A stretch of 64,000 nt of DNA from Halorhodospira halophila. GTDB taxonomy: Bacteria; Pseudomonadota; Gammaproteobacteria; Nitrococcales; Halorhodospiraceae. Under the pieces are notes generated by a model that saw nothing but the letters and a program-made list of their open reading frames with translations, made no database searches and had not been told where the DNA came from. Location: positions 186,001 to 250,000 of the forward strand of contig NZ_NHSN01000025.1 of NCBI RefSeq assembly GCF_016653405.1, read 5' to 3'. Shown piece after piece: positions 44,180-51,630 of this stretch. Made by a program: the position numbers and the translations under genes. Positions within the stretch are counted from its first letter, which is position 1, and each line of letters starts with the position of its first letter.

Positions 44180-45487
44180 CTAACCGAAGATGTCTCGGGT
44201 GATCGAGGCGTACCAGCCAGGGGCGTAGTCGGCCTCGCGCTTGCGGAACTCCCGCGAGGCGCCCTCGGGACTCAGGCCACCGGCCCCCTCCACCGAGCGC
44301 ATCGCACCGTCCCGGTACTCGTAGACCGCTGCGACGGTTACACCCCAGTCCGGCGCGGCCAGGCTGTAGCAGGTATTCACCGTGGGGAAGCTGGGCACCT
44401 CGTGGCCGCGCAACTCACTGACGATGCTCGCCGCCACCAGCTTGGCCTGGTTGTTGGCGGCGTGGCCCGACTTGGGCATGTCGCCGGCGACGGCGGCGTC
44501 CCCTACCACGTAGACGTCGTCGTGACGGGTCGAGCGGAAGGTACGCTGGTCCACCGGGCACCAGCCGTCGTCGTCGGTCAGCCCGGCCCGCTCGGCGATG
44601 GCACCGGCCTTCTGCGGCGGGATCACGTTGAGCACGTCGGCGCGGTGCTCGGCACCACCGCCATCGGTGAAGACCTTGCGATCACGCACCGAAATCCGGT
44701 CCGGCTTGCCGCCATCCGCGGCCGGCACCCACTCGATCATATCGCCGTAGAGTTCCTCCCACGCCTCCTCGAACAGCCCCTGTTTGGAGAAGCTGTCCTT
44801 CGGATCCAGGGCGAGGACCTTGGCCCGCGGCTTGTGCTGCTTGAGGTAGTGGGCGATCAGACTCATGCGCTCATACGGCCCCGGGGGGCAGCGATACGGC
44901 CCGTCCGGCGGGCAGATGACCACGGTACCGCCGTCGTCCATGGCCTCGATCTGGCCGCGGAGGATGGAGTACTGCGCCCCGCCCCACCAGGCGTGGGGGA
45001 CAGCAATGGTGTCGTCGCCGTCCATCCCCTCGACCCGGTCCCAGTCGAAGGCGATGCCCGGCGCCACCACCAGCCGGTCGTAGGCGATGGAGCCGTTCTC
45101 GGCGGTCTCCACCCGGTGACCATCCAGGTCAATGTCCCGGGCCCGATCGTGGATAACCTGGATGCCGTACTCGTCGCGCAGGGTGTGGTAGCCGTGGCGA
45201 AGGGTACGCAGCTCGCGGAAGCCACCCAGATACCAGTTGCCGGCGTAGCAGGTGTAGTAGCTCTCGTTGGGTTCGATGAGGGTCACCTCCAGCTCCGGCG
45301 CGTGGTGCTTGAGGTAGCGCGCGGCGGTGGCACCGCCCGAGCCGCCGCCGACCACCACCACACGGCCCTCGACCCGGCCATTGACTTCCGGTTCTCTGGG
45401 GGCGCAGCCGGCCAGACCCAGTCCGGCACCTGCGGTCCCGAGACCCGCGAGGCGGATGAAATCCCTTCGCGTAAGACGTTTGCTCAT
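44180..45487 (-). CDS. fccB: Flavocytochrome c sulfide dehydrogenase, flavoprotein subunit
   Basis: A 435-residue exported flavoprotein with a twin-arginine signal (TRRDFIRLAGLGTAGAGL) ending near a Cys (LAGCAPRE). It has the FAD motif VVVVGGGSGGATAARYL, the segment NESYYTCYAGNWYLGG with the Cys used for covalent flavin in the family, a second dinucleotide fold, VYVVGDAAVAGDMPKSGHAA (in part) and the FCSD C-terminal NTCYSLAAPDWGVTVAAVYE. With FccA it oxidises sulfide in the periplasm. The ATG follows GGGAAGG. The LAGC sequence could even make it a lipoprotein, which would be unusual. Confidence 0.92.
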   Translation of the reverse strand: MSKRLTRRDFIRLAGLGTAGAGLGLAGCAPREPEVNGRVEGRVVVVGGGSGGATAARYLKHHAPELEVTLIEPNESYYTCYAGNWYLGGFRELRTLRHGYHTLRDEYGIQVIHDRARDIDLDGHRVETAENGSIAYDRLVVAPGIAFDWDRVEGMDGDDTIAVPHAWWGGAQYSILRGQIEAMDDGGTVVICPPDGPYRCPPGPYERMSLIAHYLKQHKPRAKVLALDPKDSFSKQGLFEEAWEELYGDMIEWVPAADGGKPDRISVRDRKVFTDGGGAEHRADVLNVIPPQKAGAIAERAGLTDDDGWCPVDQRTFRSTRHDDVYVVGDAAVAGDMPKSGHAANNQAKLVAASIVSELRGHEVPSFPTVNTCYSLAAPDWGVTVAAVYEYRDGAMRSVEGAGGLSPEGASREFRKREADYAPGWYASITRDIFG

Positions 45488-45500
45488 GCCTGCCCTTCCC

Positions 45501-45827
45501 TTATTGATCCATCTCGGCGATATAGGCAGCCGCCGCGCGCAGCTGCTCATCGGTGTAGCCGGTGGCGTGCCGGTCCATGACCGTGGGGTCGCCCCGTCCC
45601 TCGCGGAACTCCTTCATCACCTCGACCAGGGCCTCCTCGTCCCAGCCGGCCAGTGGCGGCATGCTCTCCGCACCCTGTCCGCCGGGGCCGTGGCAGGCCA
45701 GGCAGCTGTTGGCGATCATCTCGCCCTCGGAGATCGCACCGTCACCGGCCGCTGCCGTGCTCCCCCCGAGCACCAGCCCCAGGGTGACGGCACCGCCGAG
45801 CAGTGCCCTGCGCGCTGATTGCTGCAT
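45501..45827 (-). CDS. fccA: Flavocytochrome c small cytochrome subunit
   Basis: A 108-residue precursor with a signal peptide (about 1-26) and one class I haem site, SCLACH, followed by GAESMPPLAGW and a final helix AAAAYIAEMDQ. It takes electrons from FccB. FccA of Chromatiaceae has two haems, and this is a shorter single-haem form. The ATG has GAGGAGGGGATCC upstream. It lies just before fccB and after the porin gene. Confidence 0.88.
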   Translation of the reverse strand: MQQSARRALLGGAVTLGLVLGGSTAAAGDGAISEGEMIANSCLACHGPGGQGAESMPPLAGWDEEALVEVMKEFREGRGDPTVMDRHATGYTDEQLRAAAAYIAEMDQ

Positions 45828-45855
45828 GGATCCCCTCCTCCTTCTCTCATGGTCG

Positions 45856-45875
45856 GGGGCGGCCACGGCCGCCCC
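45856..45875. repeat. Strong hairpin between porin and fccA
   Basis: GGGGCGGCC-AC-GGCCGCCCC is a perfect 9-bp stem in the 50-base gap between the porin and fccA. It may lower read-through, or protect the porin message so that the two parts of the operon are made in different amounts. There is no T-tract. Confidence 0.5.
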
Positions 45876-45877
45876 GC

Positions 45878-47011
45878 TCAGAACGTGGCGCCGAAATCGT
45901 ACCGGGCGCCAATGGCGTAAGTGGTCAGATAGTCGTCCCCGTCATCATTTATTGCACCGATCATGTCGTCGAAAGACTGGTGCTGCACACCGGCGTAGAC
46001 CCGGAAATCCGCGTGGGGCCGGTGGACCAGCGCGCCGGTGACCGAGGTCACGTCCTCGTCGTCGCCATCGGCATCGGCGTGCCCGAAGGCCACCACCCAA
46101 GTGTTGCGGCCCTGTTCATAGGTCCCGATAAGAGCGTGGTGGTTAACGGCATCGCTGAATCGACCCTCGCCACCGCCGACCCGGTTGGTCGCATCATCAT
46201 CCAGGTTGTCGATCCGCCCGGCACCGGCCGGGCCGCGGATGATCTCCGCCGACTCGTACTGGTAGGCGAACGAGAAGGCGTCTGGCGACCAGCGCGCCCC
46301 CACCTTCCAGTTGGTGTCGCCGTCGTCGACGTCGTCCACGTCGGCGAACGGCTCGTCGAGGTGCATCACCGCGGCGATGAACTGCCAGTCGGGCAGGCCG
46401 GTGTAGTCCACCCCGAGGATGACATCACCCTGCCGCATTGCCTGATCCGCGTCTCCGTCGTCTGTACGATCCTGGTTGTCGTCCTCCGTCCCGATCTGCG
46501 CGTGCAGCTGCCAGCCAGCCAACTCCGGGCTGACGTACTGCACGGCGCGGTCCACGAAATCATTGTGGCCGAACGATCCCCCGGACATGCCCCCGGTCCG
46601 CCGCTGCTGCAACTCGGTGGTCACCAGCGGATCCCAGCGGACGCCACCGAGGGTCTTGTAGGCGGCGTGGACCGCACCCACCACCACCTCGCCGTAGGGG
46701 CCGTCCACCCCCACGTAGCTGATCCGGCGGCTGAGATTGTCCTCGCCCAGATGGGGCCCGACGGCCCACTCCAGCTGCCCGATGGCCGCCCAATCACCGT
46801 CCAGGAGCTGTCGGCCGGCAACCCCGAGGCGGCTCCGCCCCTGATCGGTGAATTGGGTGACATCCGAGGCGTCCTCGTAGGAGAAGTGGTTCAGCCCCGC
46901 ATGGACCTGCCCGTAGAGATCGACCTCAGCGGACCCGGACTGCGCCACCCACGGGATGCCGCCCAGGCTAAACGCGCCTGCCAGTACCGCCGCCGTTGTT
47001 GTTCTTTTCAT
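45878..47011 (-). CDS. General porin (Porin_4/OmpC-like)
   Basis: A 377-residue outer-membrane precursor with a signal peptide (about 1-27, ending QSGSA), then EVDLYGQVHAGLNHFSYED, a typical porin first strand. Repeated amphipathic strands follow, and the protein ends IGARYDFGATF with the C-terminal Phe. Acidic loops (DDNQDRTDDGDAD, DVDDVDDGD) suit a high-salt cell. The open frame continues upstream across soxXA, but the ATG at 47011 begins the signal. It heads the run porin-fccA-fccB-dsbC-like-dsrE-like, possibly giving the periplasmic sulfur enzymes access to sulfide and thiosulfate. Confidence 0.92.
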   Translation of the reverse strand: MKRTTTAAVLAGAFSLGGIPWVAQSGSAEVDLYGQVHAGLNHFSYEDASDVTQFTDQGRSRLGVAGRQLLDGDWAAIGQLEWAVGPHLGEDNLSRRISYVGVDGPYGEVVVGAVHAAYKTLGGVRWDPLVTTELQQRRTGGMSGGSFGHNDFVDRAVQYVSPELAGWQLHAQIGTEDDNQDRTDDGDADQAMRQGDVILGVDYTGLPDWQFIAAVMHLDEPFADVDDVDDGDTNWKVGARWSPDAFSFAYQYESAEIIRGPAGAGRIDNLDDDATNRVGGGEGRFSDAVNHHALIGTYEQGRNTWVVAFGHADADGDDEDVTSVTGALVHRPHADFRVYAGVQHQSFDDMIGAINDDGDDYLTTYAIGARYDFGATF

Positions 47012-47160
47012 GGTGCCTGCCTCCGGTGCCTGTTGGGGTTCCGGGCCGGAGACCGCGCCGAGTCCGCAGGGGACCTTCGCCGTCTCGCCAGCCCGCTCGC
47101 GCACCGGCCAGCCTGTTGCAACGCCCGAGAGCCAACAACTGCCCAGTTGGGCAGCCCGGC

Positions 47161-47253
47161 CTGCCCGATGGGGATAGGGCTTTGAACAACAGCTCACCCT
47201 AAAAAGGGTATTCGCACGCTCCCCCCCGCCCGCTAGCCTGCCAACACAGGCTA
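47161..47253 (+). promoter_or_regulatory. Predicted sulfur-regulon operators and promoter of soxXA
   Basis: Two 7-2-7 sites, CTGCCCG-AT-GGGGATA (47161-47176) and CACCCTA-AA-AAGGGTA (47195-47210), are 34 bases apart. The centre of the second (47202.5) is 31.5 bases before the -10-like TAGCCT (47234-47239). An inverted repeat TAGCCTG/CAGGCTA (47234-47253) overlaps the -10 and the expected start of transcription, and could hold a repressor. The remaining bases between 47012 and 47323 include CAACTG-CC-CAGTTG near 47136-47150 and no gene. Confidence 0.6.
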
Positions 47254-47323
47254 CCCAGCCCACGATGCGACCAGAAATGGCCAATCGGACAATCCATATT
47301 CCGGGTTTCAAGGAGGGGGTCCC

Positions 47324-48769
47324 ATGACAGCGCGCAGCCCTACACGCTCGGCACGAATCGCAGCAACCCTCGGCCTCTGTACCGGCGCGGCGGCCATCGG
47401 TCTCCTGGCGACACAGGGCGCCGGCGCCGGAGAGCAGGAGCGGAACATCGAGCCGCGCCCGGCCCCCGACGGCATGGATCACCACACCAGCGAGACCTGG
47501 GAATCCCTTGCCACGGAGCCCTCCCAGGGCCGGATCGTGGAGCAGGACGGCGAGACGCGACAGGTCCGCTACGAGTTCGGCGGTTTCCCGGGTGAGGAGA
47601 ACGAAGACTTCGGCGACTGGCCGACCCACTCCTACGCCGACGAGACCGAATACCCGGAGCCGCAGGAGGCGGACATCCCCGACGACCTCGAGGGTGATCC
47701 CGAGCGCGGCCGCGAGCTCTTCGCCAAGGGCGAGCTTGGCCCCTGTTCCTCTTGCCACTTGGTTCCCGAGGCGGGGATCGATTCGCCAGGCAATGTGGGC
47801 ACCGACCTGCGCACCGTCGGCGAGTGGGCCCCGGACAAGGAGTGGCTCTACCAGGTGGTCTACGACCCCCGGGTGTTCTACGGCGAGGACAGCCCCATGC
47901 CCCCGTTCGGCCTGAGCGGTATGTGGTCCGAAGAGCAGATCGTCGACGTGGTCGCCTACCTGATGACCCTCGAGGGCGACGAGGACGGCGAGCCGATCAC
48001 TCCGGAGGGGGTGGATCGGCACTGGGACCCGAACACCCGCCCCGCGCTGCAACCCGCGGGCGAACACTTGGATCCGTTCGACAATCCGGCGCTGATGCAT
48101 GCCGAGCAGATCGCCGTCCCGCTCTGGGACGAGCCAGGCCCCAACGGCGAGTCCTGCGCCAGCTGCCACGGCGAGCTGGAGCCCGCCGATGAGTTGCGCC
48201 CGGTCGGCGTCATCGAGGACCTGGAGGGCGTGGCCGCCGAGTACCCGAAGTGGTTCGACGAGTACGACCGGATGATGTCCATCGAGGACTTTCTGGCGGT
48301 GCACGCCAAGGAGGAGCAGGACATGGAGCTGCCCACGCAATCGGACGAGAACCTCTATATGTCGCTGCTGGTGCACAGCCAGTCCAACGGCATGGCTTAC
48401 GACCTGGATGACGACGACCCCAACGTCCAGGCGGCCATTGAACGGGGCGAGGCACTGTTCCACCGTCCGGTCGGGGAACGGGCCCACGCCTGCGCCAACT
48501 GCCACACCGACCGCGGCGGTGGGGATAAGTGGCTCAGCGGCCGTATCCTCGCCAATATCGAGGCCGAAGATACGGCGATGAGCAACCACCCCTACTGGCG
48601 CACGGCGCAGAGCCGGGTGTGGGATCTGCGCACCCGCTTCCAGTGGTGCATGACCCCGCTGGGCACCAACTACCTGCCGGGGGATGCGCCGGAGTACGCG
48701 GACCTGGAGACCTACCTTATCTCCGAGCAACAGGGCGAGGAGGTGCTGGTCCCGCGCTACGCTCACTGA
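47324..48769 (+). CDS. soxXA: Natural SoxX-SoxA fusion cytochrome
   Basis: A 481-residue exported protein. After a signal peptide (about 1-35) residues 120-216 form a SoxX domain: CSSCH (141-145), SPGNVGTDLR, the Met-ligand segment SPMPPFGLSGM and VVAYLMTL. Residues 240-481 form a di-haem SoxA: CASCH (278-282), CANCH (390-394) and the active-site Cys442 in RFQWCMTPLGTNYLPGD, ending EEVLVPRYAH. SoxXA couples thiosulfate to the SoxY cysteine. The two subunits are usually separate genes. The gene is not next to soxBYZ but shares their predicted operator design. GGAGGGGG precedes the ATG. Confidence 0.9.
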   Translation: MTARSPTRSARIAATLGLCTGAAAIGLLATQGAGAGEQERNIEPRPAPDGMDHHTSETWESLATEPSQGRIVEQDGETRQVRYEFGGFPGEENEDFGDWPTHSYADETEYPEPQEADIPDDLEGDPERGRELFAKGELGPCSSCHLVPEAGIDSPGNVGTDLRTVGEWAPDKEWLYQVVYDPRVFYGEDSPMPPFGLSGMWSEEQIVDVVAYLMTLEGDEDGEPITPEGVDRHWDPNTRPALQPAGEHLDPFDNPALMHAEQIAVPLWDEPGPNGESCASCHGELEPADELRPVGVIEDLEGVAAEYPKWFDEYDRMMSIEDFLAVHAKEEQDMELPTQSDENLYMSLLVHSQSNGMAYDLDDDDPNVQAAIERGEALFHRPVGERAHACANCHTDRGGGDKWLSGRILANIEAEDTAMSNHPYWRTAQSRVWDLRTRFQWCMTPLGTNYLPGDAPEYADLETYLISEQQGEEVLVPRYAH

Positions 48770-48798
48770 CCGGCGCCCGCCGCCCCGGCGGCCCGCCA

Positions 48799-48830
48799 CG
48801 GCCGCGGCCCGGAGTCTCGGGCCGCGGCCG
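48799..48830. terminator. Strong hairpin between convergent soxXA and the next gene
   Basis: CGGCCGCGGCCC, loop GGAGTCTC, GGGCCGCGGCCG is a perfect 12-bp stem in the gap after soxXA. It can fold on both strands and is well placed to end both transcripts, but no T-tract follows. Confidence 0.55.
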
Positions 48831-48878
48831 CTCCATGGACGAACCCGCGCGGGCCGAACCCGCCCGGACCAGGGCCCT

Positions 48879-49451
48879 TTAGGCCCCGGCCGGCTCATCC
48901 GCACCCACCCCGAGATTGCCCAACAGCCCACCGATGACCGGGCGCAAATCGGCGACCATCTCGGGCCCTTCGACCTCGGTCAGCCGCCCGTGCAACCACA
49001 GATCCCGCGGCCGGTCGCTGGCATCGCAGCCGCGCTGACCCAGCAGGTTGTAGGCCGGGAACCCCGGATCCTCACCGGCATAGGTGATGCGTGCATACTC
49101 GTTGAGGCGCTCGCCGGCGCGGGCCAGGAACGCCCGCCCCGCATCGGTGTCGCTGCCGTTGTCGCGGATGCCGTCGGCCAGGCGCTTCACCATGGCCTCG
49201 ACCAGCCGGCGGCGCGACTCGTCGGCCAGCCCCCGCAGCCAGGCCAGCCGGTCGGTGTACTGGACGGCGAAGAGCAGCAGCTCCTCCACCAGGGCCAGAT
49301 GCCCCCCGGTGCGATCGGTGATCGGGCCGTCCTCGGAGAGGGTGCGCACCGCCGCGGTGGCGACACGCCAGGCACGGATCGACGCCGCGGCGCCAACCTC
49401 CTCAGGCTGCTGCTCGTCGCGGGGGCGGAACCAGTGGGTCTTGGTACGCAT
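48879..49451 (-). CDS. Helical protein of unknown function paired with the Cas6-like gene
   Basis: A 190-residue soluble protein, predicted almost all helical: RAWRVATAAVRTLSEDG, LVEELLLFAVQYTDRLAWLR, RRLVEAMVKRLADGIRDNG, FLARAGERLNEYARITYAGED and a final segment PAYNLLGQRGCDASDRP. There is no signal peptide and no motif that I recognise. The ATG at 49451 is two bases from the stop of the upstream Cas6-like gene, so the two are surely co-expressed. Their shared position opposite dsrA suggests a role linked to sulfur metabolism or to the RNA-binding partner. A TorD-type chaperone for SoeA is a weak alternative based only on size and helix content. Confidence 0.7.
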   Translation of the reverse strand: MRTKTHWFRPRDEQQPEEVGAAASIRAWRVATAAVRTLSEDGPITDRTGGHLALVEELLLFAVQYTDRLAWLRGLADESRRRLVEAMVKRLADGIRDNGSDTDAGRAFLARAGERLNEYARITYAGEDPGFPAYNLLGQRGCDASDRPRDLWLHGRLTEVEGPEMVADLRPVIGGLLGNLGVGADEPAGA

Positions 49452-49453
49452 GA

Positions 49454-50110
49454 TCAGATCACTGCCTTGTGGGGAATGAACAGCCCGCAGCCCCAACAGG
49501 GGCCGCGACCCAGCCCCCGGGCCTGAAGCCTGCGCCCGGCCTGGGGGCCCATGCCGTCGACCAGCAGACTGCGTGTGGCCACGGGCCCATCCGCGGTCAC
49601 CAAGGTCTCCTGGCGACCGCAGAGCAGGCGCTTGGGGTGGACACCCATGCCTGCGAGCTCCTCGCGCGCCGCCGCCAGCAGTGCAGTCTCCTCCACTGCG
49701 CCGCGCTGTGGCCCCAGAACCCGATGGGCGTAGACGGTGGCCGCGGCGGGGATCTCAAAGCTCTGGGCCTGCCCCAGCGCAAGGACCTCGCCGGCGACAT
49801 CCAGTGTCGCCCCGGTCAGCCCGGCCACGGCCCCGGCGTGCTCGCGGGGCACGCGCAGCACCAGGCGGCTGCGCCGCGGCAAGAGGATCGGTTGATCCGG
49901 CGTGCGCCACCAACCGTGGCCACTGGCCGGCAGGTGGGTGATGCGCACCCCCACCTCGTCGGGATCGAGCTGCGGCACCAGGCGCGGGGCCAGGGCCTCC
50001 GCCAGGGGCGCGGCGTAGGCCTCGGGCAGTGCGCGACCGCTCAGCGCGAAGGCCACGTCCACCGCCTCAGCGGTCTCCTGTGCCTGCTCCTGCTCGGTTT
50101 CCCAGTACAC
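49454..50110 (-). CDS. Orphan Cas6/Cmx6-like protein divergent from the dsr operon
   Basis: A 218-residue protein that resembles the Cas6 endoribonuclease of type I-MYXAN systems (Cmx6). It has AVDVAFALSGRALPEAYAAP at the start, LPRRSRLVLRVPREHAG, LDVAGEVLALGQAQ, ELAGMGVHPKRLLCGRQETL (each quoted in part) and the C-terminal glycine-rich loop LQARGLGRGPCWGCGLFIPH. No repeat array or other cas gene is in the window. An upstream GTG (50155) would lie before the predicted transcription start, while the GTG at 50110 has GGAGG five bases before it. The predicted -10 (complement of 50141-50146) and the operator at 50170-50185 put it under the same control as dsr. The Cas6 link is from remembered family patterns. 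Confidence 0.62.
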   Translation of the reverse strand: MYWETEQEQAQETAEAVDVAFALSGRALPEAYAAPLAEALAPRLVPQLDPDEVGVRITHLPASGHGWWRTPDQPILLPRRSRLVLRVPREHAGAVAGLTGATLDVAGEVLALGQAQSFEIPAAATVYAHRVLGPQRGAVEETALLAAAREELAGMGVHPKRLLCGRQETLVTADGPVATRSLLVDGMGPQAGRRLQARGLGRGPCWGCGLFIPHKAVI

Positions 50111-50140
50111 CGCGGCCTCCACACCGTTCGGGCTGACCCG

Positions 50141-50247
50141 AGTACAACCGCGCACCGAGCAGCGCTCTATATCCCGAAAGGGATACGCCGTATTCCTATT
50201 CAGCTCCTTGAATGGATATTCCCTCGCCCCGGCCCTCTGGCTAGCTT
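50141..50247. promoter_or_regulatory. Divergent predicted sulfur-regulon promoter of dsrA and the Cas6-like gene
   Basis: Two 7-2-7 sites, TATCCCG-AA-AGGGATA (50170-50185) and GCTCCTT-GA-ATGGATA (50203-50218), are 33 bases apart. The second is centred 31.5 bases before TAGCTT (50242-50247), the dsrA -10. The first is centred 31.5 bases before TGTACT on the minus strand (50146 to 50141), the -10 of the Cas6-like gene. Each site thus sits near -43 of one promoter. A further inverted repeat, ATTCA/TGAAT, lies around 50197-50213. The dsrA leader would be about 70 bases. Confidence 0.65.
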
Positions 50248-50322
50248 GGTCACCAACCGAGACCGGGCCGCCTCCCGCGGCCCTGAGATCCGTCAGCCGC
50301 AGGCGAGGTGAGGATCAGCGCC

Positions 50323-51582
50323 ATGACCGACAAGACGTACAACACCCCGAAACTCGACGAGCTGGAGAGCGGCCCGTGGCCGAGTTTCGTCACCGGGCTC
50401 AAGCGCCTGGCCGAGGACAAGCCCATGATCGCCGGCGTGCTCGGGCAGCTGGAGCACTCCTACACCGACCGCAAGGGGTACTGGAAGGGCGGCACCATCG
50501 GCGTCTATGGGTACGGCGGCGGCATCATTCCCCGCTTCACCGAGCTCAAGGACGACGACGGCAACCCGATCTACCCGGAGGCCCAGGAGTTCCACACCAT
50601 GCGCTTCATCCCGCCGGCCGGGATGCACTACTCCACGGAACTGCTGCGCGACATCTGCGACATCTGGGAGAAGCACGGTTCGGGGCTGATCGCCCTGCAC
50701 GGACAGACCGGCGACATCATGCTCCAGGGCATCACCGCGGACAACGTCCAGGCCTGCTTCGATGAGCTCAACGCCTACGGCCTCGATCTCGGCGGCGCCG
50801 GGCCGGCGGTGCGCACCGGCATGTCCTGCGTCGGCGCCGCCCGCTGCGAGCACTCGTGCTGCAACGAGCAGAAGATCCACCGCCTACTCGTCAACAACTT
50901 CCTCGACGACATGCACCGGCCCAGCCTGCCGTACAAGTTCAAGTTCAAGGTCTCGGGCTGCGCCAACGACTGCATGAACAGCATCGAGCGCTCGGACTTC
51001 GCGGTCATCGGCACCTGGCGCGACGACATCCAGGTGGATCAGGCCGAAGTCCAGGCCTTTGTCGAGACCAAGGGCCGCAAGCACACCATCGACAACGTGG
51101 TCAGCCGCTGCCCTTCCGGCTCCCTGAGCCTGAACGACGACAACACCCTGGAGATCGACAACGCCAGCTGCGTGCGCTGCATGCACTGCATCAACGTCAT
51201 GACGCGGGCCCTGGCGCCGGGACAGGACCGGGGCGTCACCATCCTCGTCGGGGGCAAGCGCACCCTGCGCATCGGCGACCTCTTCGGCACGGTAGTGGTG
51301 CCCTTCCTGCCCCTGCGCAGCGACGCCGACTACCAGCGCATCCTCGAGATCGCCCAGGAGATCGTCGACTTCTTCGCCGAGAACGCCCTCGAGCACGAGC
51401 GGGTCGGCGAGATGATCGAGCGCATCGGCTTGGTCAACTTCCTCGAGGCGGTGGGCCTGGAGGTCGACCCGAACATGATCCACGAGCCGCGCTCGATCTC
51501 CTACGTCCGCACCGACGACTGGGACGAAGAGGCCGAGAAGTGGTACCGGCGCCAGCACATGCAGTCCGAGCAAGCCTCGTGA
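50323..51582 (+). CDS. dsrA: Reverse dissimilatory sulfite reductase, alpha subunit
   Basis: A 419-residue subunit of the siroheme enzyme that oxidises DsrC-bound sulfur to sulfite. The siroheme/[4Fe-4S] cysteines are C169 and C175 (SCVGAARCE) and C213 and C217 (GCANDC). The inserted ferredoxin domain uses C263 and C283/C286/C289 (CVRCMHC). The sequence is of the oxidative, purple-sulfur-bacterial type. I chose the ATG at 50323. The GTG at 50308 would add five residues. It heads a run of fourteen genes in one direction, with a predicted operator pair upstream. Confidence 0.97.
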   Translation: MTDKTYNTPKLDELESGPWPSFVTGLKRLAEDKPMIAGVLGQLEHSYTDRKGYWKGGTIGVYGYGGGIIPRFTELKDDDGNPIYPEAQEFHTMRFIPPAGMHYSTELLRDICDIWEKHGSGLIALHGQTGDIMLQGITADNVQACFDELNAYGLDLGGAGPAVRTGMSCVGAARCEHSCCNEQKIHRLLVNNFLDDMHRPSLPYKFKFKVSGCANDCMNSIERSDFAVIGTWRDDIQVDQAEVQAFVETKGRKHTIDNVVSRCPSGSLSLNDDNTLEIDNASCVRCMHCINVMTRALAPGQDRGVTILVGGKRTLRIGDLFGTVVVPFLPLRSDADYQRILEIAQEIVDFFAENALEHERVGEMIERIGLVNFLEAVGLEVDPNMIHEPRSISYVRTDDWDEEAEKWYRRQHMQSEQAS

Positions 51583-51630
51583 GGCACGCGTCAACGCCCC
51601 GGGCGCTCAGCAGCGGAGGAAGAGCGAATC

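Noticed and set aside
47012-48931. A 1017-residue minus-strand open frame continuing upstream of the porin across soxXA
   Set aside because: Only the part from 45878 to 47011 has a signal peptide and porin features. The rest is the antisense of a clear cytochrome gene in a GC-rich genome.
50111-50155. Longer start (GTG at 50155) for the Cas6-like gene
   Set aside because: It lies upstream of the predicted transcription start and has no ribosome site, whereas the GTG at 50110 has GGAGG.
49454-50322. CRISPR array near the Cas6-like gene
   Set aside because: No regularly spaced direct repeats are present here or elsewhere in the window.
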